From Aestuariirhabdus haliotis (GTDB taxonomy: Bacteria > Pseudomonadota > Gammaproteobacteria > Pseudomonadales > Aestuariirhabdaceae): 38,713 nucleotides of DNA. A program made the position numbers and the translations under genes. The stretch covers positions 1-38,713 of the forward strand of contig NZ_JAKSDZ010000029.1 of NCBI RefSeq assembly GCF_023509475.1, written 5' to 3'. Below the pieces are notes generated by a model. That model searched no databases. It saw only the letters and a list, made by a program, of their open reading frames with translations, and had not been told where the DNA came from. Below, piece after piece: positions 1 through 7,639 of this stretch; position 1 is the stretch's first letter, and every line of letters starts with the position of its first letter.

Positions 1-99
1 CGCCTTTTTGAAAGGTCTCGACCTTACTGCAAAGGCGTGCCGCGATTCTGAATTCGCCTGAAAGCCAGAGTTCATCTGAATTAATCAGAGGTGCCCTAG
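1..99 (+). mobile_element. MITE-like repeat, right-hand part (truncated by window start)
   Basis: Bases 1-70 match 38644-38713 at 66 of 70 positions in the same orientation. The copy ends at 78-99, whose reverse complement matches the other copy's outer end (38475-38496) at 20 of 22 positions, starting CTAGGGCA. These are terminal inverted repeats. Inside are nested palindromes: CGCCTT (1-6) with AAGGCG (32-37), enclosing AAGGTC (12-17) with GACCTT (20-25). No coding sequence is present, so a non-autonomous element is likely. The CTAG at the tip could be a 4-bp YTAR-type target duplication (IS5-like) or a TA target; only one flank is visible, so this is undecided. Confidence 0.75.
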
Positions 100-2345
100 A
101 TCTGACCGCCTGGATCTGAAGGCTTACTGGCTTTTTGTTCCTGCTCTGGATCCTGTTTGCCGGTCACTGGCATCTCATCCACCTCTTCCCAGCCGGTAAA
201 CATCGCCTTTATGTGCGCAAACACACTATGCCCGGTGGTCGTGAGATACACATGACCGACAAAGAAGATAACGATCAGGTAGGCCGCCGCAGTATGGATC
301 CATGCCACGGTTCCCAGCTCCAGTCCCGTTAATCCCCATCGCGTCCAATCGCTGTAAAACAGGTAAAGTAAACCGGACAACCATATCAGTGGAGCCATAA
401 TCACTTTGAATAACAAGTAGGCAAGTCTTTGCAGTGGATTATGCTTTTGCAAAGCCGAGGCCCTGAAAGGATGGGGTTCACCTTTAAACATATCGATTGC
501 GTAATAACGAGCGACCGCCACCAACTTATCCGTGGTTGGAATATAGTGACGCCATTCACCGGTAGTCAGATGCCAGAATATCGCAAACACCCATAAGCCT
601 ATCAACAGCCAGGCACTGAGCGTATGCAGGGCCATGGCATCCTCAATACCCATAGCGCGATAACTGCCATGAATTTCAAAACCGGTAAACAGCATAAGCA
701 CTATTAATAGTGCTTGAGCCCAGTGCCAGAAACGCTCAAACCTCTTGAATACATAAATCCGTTGCTGGCGTACAGGTGATCTACGGGGCTGCTGTCGGGC
801 CATAAGAATACGGCCGACAGAGTGAATCGCCACTCCGATGCAGGTTGCAACCAATAGCAGTAAAGCTATTCTGTCCAGCCAGGGAGAGCCATCTCGACCA
901 GGGATATAAACCCCTCCCACCTCATGCAGTACACCCTGCACTGTATGACATTCGCCGCAAGTCAGCGCTTCATCAGCGGGCGCGACCATATGGGATAAGG
1001 GCCACAGCATTTCAGTCTCTACAAAACCGTATTGACCGCTGTAGGGCTTATCAACCGCTTTCATCCCCAGTGAAATGGCCTGATCCCAGTCAAAGGTGTT
1101 CCAATAGCCTTTTTCCCCGACGGTTAACGGAGCCACCAGCCTGTTGAATTGACTATCGTAAGGCTGTTTTCCTCGCATCACCTTGACCGGCCAGATGCGT
1201 GCCCGGGGGTTATTAGCATCCCCGCCAAAACGATTAATTGGCACAACAGACTGGGGGTCTATCTCATCGTCCAGCAGGGTGTAGCGTACGTTCCCATCAA
1301 ACCAGCGGTATTCAGGGCGAGTCTGGATCTGCCATTGAAACTCCCCCTTTTTGGAACTGTAAATCTCCTGGCCTTGGTCATCCTCCTTTCCAAAAGGCCT
1401 ACCATCGTCCGCCATGACACCGGCCTTGGACCAGTCCCACCAGGATTTGGTGGCATAATCACCGCGAGAATAGCGCGGAATATGGCAAGTCTGACACGCG
1501 ATCCGATTCGCATGACTATTCAGTTTCGGGGTCTTCTCATGCGGTTCCCCGCTATGGCAGACACGACAACTGGAACGCCCGACCTCCTGCTTACCGGGAA
1601 TGGCTATACCCCGATCATCATTGGCATTAGGGCCATACCGACTACCGGAAACCTCATGTTGATCGCTGCGATGGCAGGTAGAGCAGGAAAAATCGAGTCC
1701 ATCTGCATCCATATGCACATCGACAAAGAAATCGGGAGCCGCCAGAGTTGGATCAATATCTCCATGTTTGACGGCCTTGGCGCCGCCACCGGCAAAATGA
1801 CAAGCACCACAACTACGCCGGGTCGTCGGCCCTACACTTTGGGCATATTTCTCAAGCTTTGGTCGGCGCTTTCCTGGCGTGCGAAGCTCGCTGCGAGAGT
1901 AGAGCCCTGTTGTTTCATGACAGACCAGACAATCAACCGACTCTTCCGATGTAAAATCAAACTTACCCTCTTCCCAACCATAACCGATATGACAGGATGA
2001 GCAGGCTGCAATATTGGGAGTGGCTCCCAGACAGAAGTTATTTACTACATGTTTCTTGCCCAGCAACTGTCCGCTATTCGGATTTTCATATTCCCAGGTC
2101 CAATGAGTCGATTTATGAATCTGTTTTGCGGCCAGGGTATGGCAACCCAGGCAAGCTTTGGTGACTTCGGGCCCCGTTTCGAACTTTACCTGCAGTTGGT
2201 CAAATTGGGTATGATCAGCTGTGGATGCCAGTGCGTATCCAGGGCCCACAAATAACTGCCCAACCAGCAAAGCAATAAGCAGCAGTGCCCTCAGCCAAAT
2301 AGAGGGATAACTGGCTTTAACCAAGAGCACCATATTGCAAACCAT
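96..2345 (-). CDS. Octaheme tetrathionate reductase-family cytochrome c fused to cytochrome b561 domain
   Basis: Predicted 749-residue membrane-anchored respiratory enzyme. An N-terminal hydrophobic signal (about residues 14-39) is followed by eight CxxCH haem sites at about residues 65, 115, 139, 179, 221, 260, 284 and 463, the count of the octaheme tetrathionate reductase (OTR) family. After a transmembrane helix near 492-515, residues about 529-725 form a cytochrome b561-type domain with several helices and histidines placed to bind haem b (WHW, WIHT, GHVY). Inferred role: electrons from quinol through haem b to the periplasmic octaheme head, which may reduce tetrathionate, nitrite or hydroxylamine; the true substrate is not readable. 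The ATG at 2345 is preferred because AAGGA sits 7 nt upstream; a longer reading frame to 2393 lacks such support. It follows the triple rhodanese gene after about 90 bp and is probably co-transcribed. Its TAG stop lies in the CTAG at the tip of the repeat. Confidence 0.9.
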   Translation of the reverse strand: MVCNMVLLVKASYPSIWLRALLLIALLVGQLFVGPGYALASTADHTQFDQLQVKFETGPEVTKACLGCHTLAAKQIHKSTHWTWEYENPNSGQLLGKKHVVNNFCLGATPNIAACSSCHIGYGWEEGKFDFTSEESVDCLVCHETTGLYSRSELRTPGKRRPKLEKYAQSVGPTTRRSCGACHFAGGGAKAVKHGDIDPTLAAPDFFVDVHMDADGLDFSCSTCHRSDQHEVSGSRYGPNANDDRGIAIPGKQEVGRSSCRVCHSGEPHEKTPKLNSHANRIACQTCHIPRYSRGDYATKSWWDWSKAGVMADDGRPFGKEDDQGQEIYSSKKGEFQWQIQTRPEYRWFDGNVRYTLLDDEIDPQSVVPINRFGGDANNPRARIWPVKVMRGKQPYDSQFNRLVAPLTVGEKGYWNTFDWDQAISLGMKAVDKPYSGQYGFVETEMLWPLSHMVAPADEALTCGECHTVQGVLHEVGGVYIPGRDGSPWLDRIALLLLVATCIGVAIHSVGRILMARQQPRRSPVRQQRIYVFKRFERFWHWAQALLIVLMLFTGFEIHGSYRAMGIEDAMALHTLSAWLLIGLWVFAIFWHLTTGEWRHYIPTTDKLVAVARYYAIDMFKGEPHPFRASALQKHNPLQRLAYLLFKVIMAPLIWLSGLLYLFYSDWTRWGLTGLELGTVAWIHTAAAYLIVIFFVGHVYLTTTGHSVFAHIKAMFTGWEEVDEMPVTGKQDPEQEQKASKPSDPGGQI

Positions 2346-2435
2346 GAGCGAATCCTTATGCACACAAGAGGGGGTCATAACTACAGCCCCCATAGACAGA
2401 ACTGACCAACAAGCCCGTTAAAACCAGGGCTGTTC

Positions 2436-3548
2436 TTAATCCACCGGTGTTGCTTTGGGTGCACGCCCGTCTGCAAAGAATTCGACGTTGGCATCGAGAA
2501 AATAGACATCAAGGTTATCCCGACCCATTTTCACAATGTCGTAGGCTTCACCACTACGCGCACCTGTTGCACAAAAGAAGACTATCGGCTTATCAGAGGG
2601 CAATTCATCAACAGCTGACTCAACATCATCCACTGTCAAATTGGCGGCCTTGGCAAAATGGCCATCGGCTTCCAGCTCTTCTGGATCTCGAACGTCATAC
2701 CAGTAAATGGAGTCAGGTTTGTTCATGGTTAACTCGGTGAAAGAAGCAATGCTGATGGTGCCATCATCTTCTCCCGATTCGATACTGACAGTACTTTCAC
2801 CACCACTTCCTTGCATCCCTGAGTCACCATAGGCTTGCTTCCACTCGGGGTAACCGCCTTGAAACAACCTTACTTTGGTGTACCCCAAGGCTATGGCTTT
2901 ATCGGCTGATTTAGTACTGAGAGTGCACTTATAACCACCACAGTAGTAGATCAGCTCAGTACTCTTATCGACGGGGAGCTTTGCTACATTCCCATCAAAT
3001 TGACGCTGCGGAATGTTGATCGCCGTTGGCACATGACCCGAGGCAAACTTCCTGGCGGGACGAGCGTCAATAATAACGGAAGGAGCTCCCTTATCGATCA
3101 ATGCTTTTACATACGCAGCGCTCACCCCTGGGGTGTGACTATTTTTTAGCCAATCCGGATAACCGGCCGCGTAGACTTTGACATTGCTGTACCCCAGAGC
3201 GACGGCCTTGGCAGCGGACTTATGACTCAATGAACATTTCATACCTCCACAGTAAAAGATTAGCAGGCTCGACTTATCCTGAGGCAACGCACCGGTCATC
3301 TTGGCAAACTGGGAGTCGGAGATATTAATAGCAGGCACGATATGCCCTTTTTTGTATTTTCTCGATGGCCTCGAATCTATGATCATCACATCCTTTTTCG
3401 GGGGCACTGTGGCATATTGCGATACAAATTCAACATCGACTGTATCGAAGAACCACCATACTGGCTTTTCCTCACCCGAAGCCGAATTTGCTACCGAGGA
3501 CAGGCTTGCCAGCACTGATATAAGCATCACTGTAAATAGACGTTTCAT
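2436..3548 (-). CDS. Exported protein with three rhodanese domains
   Basis: A 370-residue protein with a cleavable signal peptide (MKRLFTVMLISVLASLSSVA) and three tandem rhodanese modules at about residues 36-135, 143-240 and 265-360. Candidate catalytic cysteines are C100, C203 and C326. Domains 1 and 2 have the loop CGGMKC or CGGYKC, with a second cysteine five residues on; domain 3 has the more classical CATGARS. Domains 1 and 2 resemble each other strongly (GH[IV]P.AIN, GY.[NK]V, GGYP/AGYP) and look like an internal duplication. Rhodaneses carry sulfane sulfur as cysteine persulfide. A periplasmic triple version next to an octaheme reductase suggests handling of thiosulfate, polysulfide or tetrathionate (inference). 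Strong AAGGAG lies 6 nt before the ATG. It is the first gene of a likely two-gene operon. Confidence 0.9.
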   Translation of the reverse strand: MKRLFTVMLISVLASLSSVANSASGEEKPVWWFFDTVDVEFVSQYATVPPKKDVMIIDSRPSRKYKKGHIVPAINISDSQFAKMTGALPQDKSSLLIFYCGGMKCSLSHKSAAKAVALGYSNVKVYAAGYPDWLKNSHTPGVSAAYVKALIDKGAPSVIIDARPARKFASGHVPTAINIPQRQFDGNVAKLPVDKSTELIYYCGGYKCTLSTKSADKAIALGYTKVRLFQGGYPEWKQAYGDSGMQGSGGESTVSIESGEDDGTISIASFTELTMNKPDSIYWYDVRDPEELEADGHFAKAANLTVDDVESAVDELPSDKPIVFFCATGARSGEAYDIVKMGRDNLDVYFLDANVEFFADGRAPKATPVD

Positions 3549-4007
3549 GGCCTTCTCCTTACCCTGTTTGTAACCTCACTATTCCGTTATTTGGTTAGCT
3601 AAGCATCCTGATATTGCTTCTCAATTAGAGTCAAAAAAAATAAACGGAAAGCGCAAAAAAATACGATCCTAATAGTCTCATTAATTATCGGGCTCGGGCT
3701 TTTATCTGTGACCAGAGTCACCAAACCCATAATGATTCAGGCAATAGAACTCGATAACTTATATTTCCCTGAGCTGGATCAAAAGGGTCCAATAAATGGT
3801 AAAAAAAATTAATAACAGAACAGGAAAAATGAACCCTTACAGGAACAAAAAAATCAACATAAGGAGCCATCAACCAAACCAAAGAATGGTCAGGCATTCA
3901 TTATTTCAATCAAGAAAAATACAGCTCAGAAAGGGGCTCTTAGCTGTCAACGAGGAGGGATGGAATAGAGATTCAAAACGAATATAGTACTTAAAAAAAC
4001 CAGAGAA
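3549..4007. other. AT-rich intergenic region, promoter region of the rhodanese-octaheme operon
   Basis: About 460 bp separates the start of the rhodanese gene from the 3' end of the diguanylate cyclase gene. It is rich in A/T tracts and contains a CRP-like dyad at 3707-3722. A 63-codon open frame at 3796-3987 is very rich in K, R and N with a weak ribosome site and is not called as a gene. I see no convincing terminator or RNA gene here. Confidence 0.6.
3707..3722. promoter_or_regulatory. CRP/Vfr-like binding site
   Basis: TGTGA, six bases, then TCACC, one base from the symmetric CRP consensus TGTGA-N6-TCACA. It also forms a perfect dyad GTGAC-CAGA-GTCAC. The centre lies about 165 bp upstream of the rhodanese ATG. 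That is far for a class I site unless the leader is long, so the assignment is tentative. Confidence 0.4.
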
Positions 4008-5249
4008 CTAATCACTAACAACCAAATTTCGACCTGCTTCCTTTGCTCGATAAAGGTTTTCATCCGCTTGTTGAAGCATGCCATCCAGAGACTGCCCAGG
4101 AAGCATGCTCAGCCCACAACTGATAGTCACAAAGAGTTCACCTTGTTCGGTCGGAACTCCCAGATCCGAAACCAACTCGCGAAAGCCATCCAACAGACGA
4201 AACGCTTTGCTCTCCTCCAGACCAACCATAAAAACACAGAACTCTTCCCCTCCCATTCTTGCGGCTATAAATCGGGAAAAAGTACGTTTTAGCTCTCCGG
4301 AAACAGATTTGAGTACTTCATCCCCAACCGCATGACCGTAGGTATCATTAACCTGCTTAAAGTGGTCAATATCGATCATTGCAACAGATATTAATTTCTG
4401 CTGCTTGCATGCGCTGTTATATAAGGGTTGCGCTTGATCAAAAAAGTAACGCCTGTTATCCAACCCGGTCAAATAGTCCTGATTGGCCATATTACGCACT
4501 GCTATCAGTAACTCTCTCTGTTCGATATTATGCATTACTCGGCAATGCAACTCTTCGTGATAAAAGGGCTTCTTGAGAAAGTCGTTGGCACCAGCCTTGA
4601 TAAAACGGGCCGATAGCGATTGCTCACCTGCAGACAAGCCAATAATCAACAGATCATCATAAGCGTTATTCTGGCGAATCGTTTTCACCAACTGACAACC
4701 ATCCATTCCCGGCATAGTATAATCAACGATCATCAAGGTGAGATCCGAATGATCCTTGAGTAATTCAAGTGCCTGCTCAGCGGATTCCGCAAGAATAACC
4801 GAATAAAGATGCGTGCGCAGAATCCCTTTCACAAACAAGCGAGCGGAACTGGAATCATCCACGACCATCAGCTTCATCGTTTGATTTCGTGACAACTTTG
4901 CCAGCAACCCTATTGCGTACTCGTATGAAAAACGGCTCTCTTTTTCAACGTAGTCAACGACACCATTAGCGAGCATCTGCTCACGTTGCACCTCATTAAA
5001 ACGACCGGTAAGCACAATCGTGGGTATATCGCACTGACGTATGTAGTCTACGGCCTGGCCATCGGGTGCATCCGGTAAGTTGATATCAACAATAGCAGCG
5101 AAAAACTGATCTGAACTGTCTTCAAGCAATATTTCAACTTCAGCGAGGGTAGCCGCATAAACAGGCTGAAATTTCGTGCTTTGCCTGAGAAGGTAATCCA
5201 TAACTTTTAACACTGTGGGACTGTCTTCAACAATGAGCACTTGTAACAT
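4008..5249 (-). CDS. Response regulator with two receiver domains and a GGDEF diguanylate cyclase domain
   Basis: A 413-residue cytoplasmic protein with PleD-like order REC-REC-GGDEF. REC1 (about 1-118) has acidic residues E8/D9, phospho-acceptor D55 (IVDINLPD) and K103. REC2 (about 126-245) has D131/D132, D176 (IVDYTMPG) and the KKPF lysine near 226. The GGDEF domain (about 255-413) carries DxDxFKxxND and an intact GGEEF at 333-337, so it should make cyclic di-GMP. I see no RxxD inhibitory site before GGEEF, so product feedback may be absent. The start at 5249 is chosen over 5273 because GAGGG lies 6 nt upstream and REC1 begins directly. No histidine kinase is adjacent. A cluster of repeats at 5307-5359 lies just upstream. 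Confidence 0.92.
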   Translation of the reverse strand: MLQVLIVEDSPTVLKVMDYLLRQSTKFQPVYAATLAEVEILLEDSSDQFFAAIVDINLPDAPDGQAVDYIRQCDIPTIVLTGRFNEVQREQMLANGVVDYVEKESRFSYEYAIGLLAKLSRNQTMKLMVVDDSSSARLFVKGILRTHLYSVILAESAEQALELLKDHSDLTLMIVDYTMPGMDGCQLVKTIRQNNAYDDLLIIGLSAGEQSLSARFIKAGANDFLKKPFYHEELHCRVMHNIEQRELLIAVRNMANQDYLTGLDNRRYFFDQAQPLYNSACKQQKLISVAMIDIDHFKQVNDTYGHAVGDEVLKSVSGELKRTFSRFIAARMGGEEFCVFMVGLEESKAFRLLDGFRELVSDLGVPTEQGELFVTISCGLSMLPGQSLDGMLQQADENLYRAKEAGRNLVVSD

Positions 5250-5306
5250 GGAGAACCCTCGATTGATAAACATGAGTCATGGACAAGCAGATACCTGACT
5301 ACTCCC

Positions 5307-5359
5307 CGTCTATACGATTTACAAACTTATTATGCATAGACATATTATGTATAGACGTA
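5307..5359. repeat. Repeat cluster upstream of the diguanylate cyclase gene
   Basis: CGTCTATAC (5307-5315) is a perfect inverted copy of GTATAGACG (5349-5357). In addition TTATGCATAGACATA (5330-5344) and TTATGTATAGACGTA (5345-5359) are adjacent direct repeats differing at two bases. All share the core ATAGAC. They lie 58-110 bp upstream of the cyclase start and contain CATAAT-like -10 boxes on the minus strand, so they may be operator sites over its promoter. Confidence 0.5.
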
Positions 5360-5394
5360 TAAAGCCTTAAACACCCAACCGAGTACCTGCCAAC

Positions 5395-6450
5395 TCATTT
5401 GCGCAGGGGTTTAATGCCTTTTACCACCAGATGCGGAATCAGCCGATAAAATGGCATGCGCAAATGGTGCCCTCTAAGATATACCAACCATTCCGCCAAA
5501 CGCTCATCCCACCGAACAGGGTGCTCGGCAGCAAGACAAAATACCCTGAAATAAGTCCAATCCATGAACTTGCGTGCCCATTCAGGAGGGGCAATAGCCT
5601 CGAGCTGTTCCATGGCTTTGGAATCCAGAGGCGTCCCGAGATAACGCTGGCCATAGTGCAGACCATAAAACAGCGGTCGCAACAGATGTAGCTCCCCTGC
5701 CCGATCAAACACATTTTCCCTTTGCGACTTGTCCAATTCACGGTATAGCAGGTCAACATCGACTAAACCACGAAGCCCCTGTTTGACTTCACCCTCATGA
5801 AACAGATGACTGGTACTATGCAGCAAGCGGTCAACCGGACTCAAAATACAATGTCCGCTGGCCAATGTCGTAGCCTGTTCAAATAACCTCGAAGCATCGG
5901 GAACATGCGCCGCCGTGCGAGGCAAGATATTATGATGCAAATCCAGCACCGTTCTTCTTTTCACATGCACCATGGGAGGTAATTCATGCATCCAACGGCG
6001 ATAATACTGTTGGTCATACGTCGTTGTATGAGTTGAGACCCAGCCATGATCTCGCAGTAGCTGTTCGGTTTCTTCAATACGAGATTCGGGCACCAGAAGA
6101 TCCAGATCTGAAAACAAACGTCCGGCAGCATTCGTACAACCTGCCAACTGATAGGCAGCCCCTTTAAGGTAGAGGTGTGGAATTGATTCCGGGTATAAAA
6201 CCCTTTCGAGGCACTCCACTTCGTGGCTCAGGGCACGTTGTTGCGCTTGCATTTGTACTGCAACGCTGTCGAGCTGGAGTCTTGCAAAATCGGGTAACTC
6301 CAATGACTCAGAATGAGTTGATATCAAGACCTGAAGGCGTCCGGTAAGCTCAGCCTCACGGGCACTACGCAACAACCCATCCCACTGCGCTTCATTCAAA
6401 GCACCCATTGTCGAAGGCGCGCGCAAGACATCCAACAATAGGGTATTCAA
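5395..6450 (-). CDS. Nucleotidyltransferase-family protein (NTP_transf_5-like) of the HprK-related cassette
   Basis: A 351-residue protein matching the uncharacterised nucleotidyltransferase family found with HprK-related kinases. The diagnostic segment is LKG at 95-97, followed by R111 and SDLDLLV at 114-120; D115 and D117 would bind the metal of a Pol-beta-type nucleotidyltransferase fold. Further family-like features are LDLHHNI (about 168-174) and an alpha-helical C-terminal half. Relatives occur in lasso-peptide and other modification clusters, where they are thought to add nucleotides or other groups to a peptide or its phosphate. The ATG overlaps the kinase gene's 3' end by 4 bp, implying translational coupling. 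It is the last gene of the four-gene operon. Target unknown. Confidence 0.82.
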   Translation of the reverse strand: MNTLLLDVLRAPSTMGALNEAQWDGLLRSAREAELTGRLQVLISTHSESLELPDFARLQLDSVAVQMQAQQRALSHEVECLERVLYPESIPHLYLKGAAYQLAGCTNAAGRLFSDLDLLVPESRIEETEQLLRDHGWVSTHTTTYDQQYYRRWMHELPPMVHVKRRTVLDLHHNILPRTAAHVPDASRLFEQATTLASGHCILSPVDRLLHSTSHLFHEGEVKQGLRGLVDVDLLYRELDKSQRENVFDRAGELHLLRPLFYGLHYGQRYLGTPLDSKAMEQLEAIAPPEWARKFMDWTYFRVFCLAAEHPVRWDERLAEWLVYLRGHHLRMPFYRLIPHLVVKGIKPLRK

Positions 6451-7379
6451 GGCAATACCCCTGGCAATTCAGCACGGCTTAACGTTGAATCCAGAAGCTG
6501 AACAACCTCATCCAGATTTGAATAATGCAGCTCATAGCAAGGATTCGGCTGAATAAGCCTAGTCAAAGTATCAAAACCCGATTCACCATGCAGTTGATAA
6601 TTAAATGCCTGTTCCTGCAACTGCATAAAGGCATTGCCCTTTGGCATTTCATGCAATTCGGTTGCCTTGCCCGACTGGTAGTGGGGGAAAAGCACCCATC
6701 GAACCGTCGCACTTTGAAGTCCCTCATGCAGCCTGGGATCTGGGGGACGGGCATGAGCAACTGAGCCTTTCTGAGTATCCTCAACCACCTCGCCCAAAGT
6801 TAAGTTCGGTGCAAAGTCGCGGATTACCTCAATCGACTGGTTTTTCAAACTGATCGGCCGAACAAAGCCCTGTATCCGTTGATCGACAGGATCAACTAAG
6901 GCCAATTCATCCGATAAAAGGCGCCAGCCTCGCGCTACTAGCGCTGCACAGAGGGTGCTTTTGCCACTCCCCGATGCACCTGGCAATAACAAGGCATCGT
7001 CCCCTTTAGCGACGACTGCACAATGTAAAATCAAATACCGATGGAGATGATTCGCAACACACCAGTTCATCCCCCATTCTAAAAATGCGAAGCTTTGATT
7101 ACGAGGCAACGGTTTAAAGGGACGTAGGCGATCCAGGTAAAAATTCACTTGAGGGCGAAACAGCTTACGCAAGCCATTCACAGCGCAGATACGCAGATGA
7201 AAATCGGCCCAGTCGCCATCAAGCGCCACGGGATAGTTGGCATAAAGGGCTGCCACACCGGAGGCAAGTGCTGTCTCAGAACTACGAATATGGAATAGGA
7301 AAGGCCAAGCCCGCAACCAGATGCCCCGATCGCGTAATGCTTCTTCTAGTTGATTCTGCTGGAGGTCTACTACTCGCAT
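6447..7379 (-). CDS. HprK-related kinase (HPr-rel-A type)
   Basis: A 310-residue cytoplasmic P-loop protein. The Walker A motif GASGSGKST lies at 134-142, preceded by LILHCAVV (117-124), typical of the HPr kinase/phosphorylase fold. SDELALV at about 156-162 follows and may supply the acidic metal ligand. The N-terminal 110 residues are not the usual HprK domain. No HPr (ptsH) or PTS gene is nearby, so the substrate is probably not HPr. Homologous kinases phosphorylate a serine on lasso peptides, and the HPr-rel-A family co-occurs with a PqqD-like protein, as here. The gene overlaps the PqqD-like gene by 10 bp and the nucleotidyltransferase gene by 4 bp. Kinase activity is inferred from the fold only. 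Confidence 0.87.
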   Translation of the reverse strand: MRVVDLQQNQLEEALRDRGIWLRAWPFLFHIRSSETALASGVAALYANYPVALDGDWADFHLRICAVNGLRKLFRPQVNFYLDRLRPFKPLPRNQSFAFLEWGMNWCVANHLHRYLILHCAVVAKGDDALLLPGASGSGKSTLCAALVARGWRLLSDELALVDPVDQRIQGFVRPISLKNQSIEVIRDFAPNLTLGEVVEDTQKGSVAHARPPDPRLHEGLQSATVRWVLFPHYQSGKATELHEMPKGNAFMQLQEQAFNYQLHGESGFDTLTRLIQPNPCYELHYSNLDEVVQLLDSTLSRAELPGVLP

Positions 7380-7639
7380 TCCCTGGCTCTGACAATCCCC
7401 AGATATTCCAGATTCATAATCAGCCGGAATAGGGGAATTTGCAAGCCGGAAGCCTCAAATGCCCGAAGCGACGAACAGGACATCCCTTCGTCAGCCAAGC
7501 GCTTTATAAGAGATGCAGCATCACCTTCTAGCAAATGGGTATCGCCACTGCCGACGTCATAGGCAATCACTTGCTCATCAAAGGAGCAGAGACGAATGGC
7601 TGGGGATAAGGTCAGATCGGCAGGTGCACAACAGCTCAA
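7370..7639 (-). CDS. PqqD-like protein of the HPr-rel-A system
   Basis: An 89-residue protein whose pattern of short strands, then G-D-A-x-x-L-I-K-x-L (about 39-48), then a C-terminal helix ending in L.IV fits the PqqD/RiPP recognition element (RRE) fold: a winged-helix domain that binds a leader peptide and presents it to a modifying enzyme. It lacks an own catalytic motif. The gene begins within the stop region of the Tat-exported protein gene (4-bp overlap) and overlaps the kinase gene by 10 bp, so the three are translationally coupled. The likely role, by family precedent, is bringing a peptide or protein substrate to the kinase and nucleotidyltransferase. Identification rests on length, pattern and context. 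Confidence 0.78.
   Translation of the reverse strand: MSCCAPADLTLSPAIRLCSFDEQVIAYDVGSGDTHLLEGDAASLIKRLADEGMSCSSLRAFEASGLQIPLFRLIMNLEYLGIVRARECE

Noticed and set aside
1149-2000. 283-codon plus-strand frame opposite the octaheme cytochrome gene
   Set aside because: It is antisense to a clear CxxCH-rich protein and has unnatural composition; it is a shadow of the real frame.
3796-3987. 63-codon open frame in the AT-rich gap
   Set aside because: The product is mostly K, R, N and Q with no recognisable pattern, the ribosome site is weak and the region is low in complexity. It is more likely a chance frame.
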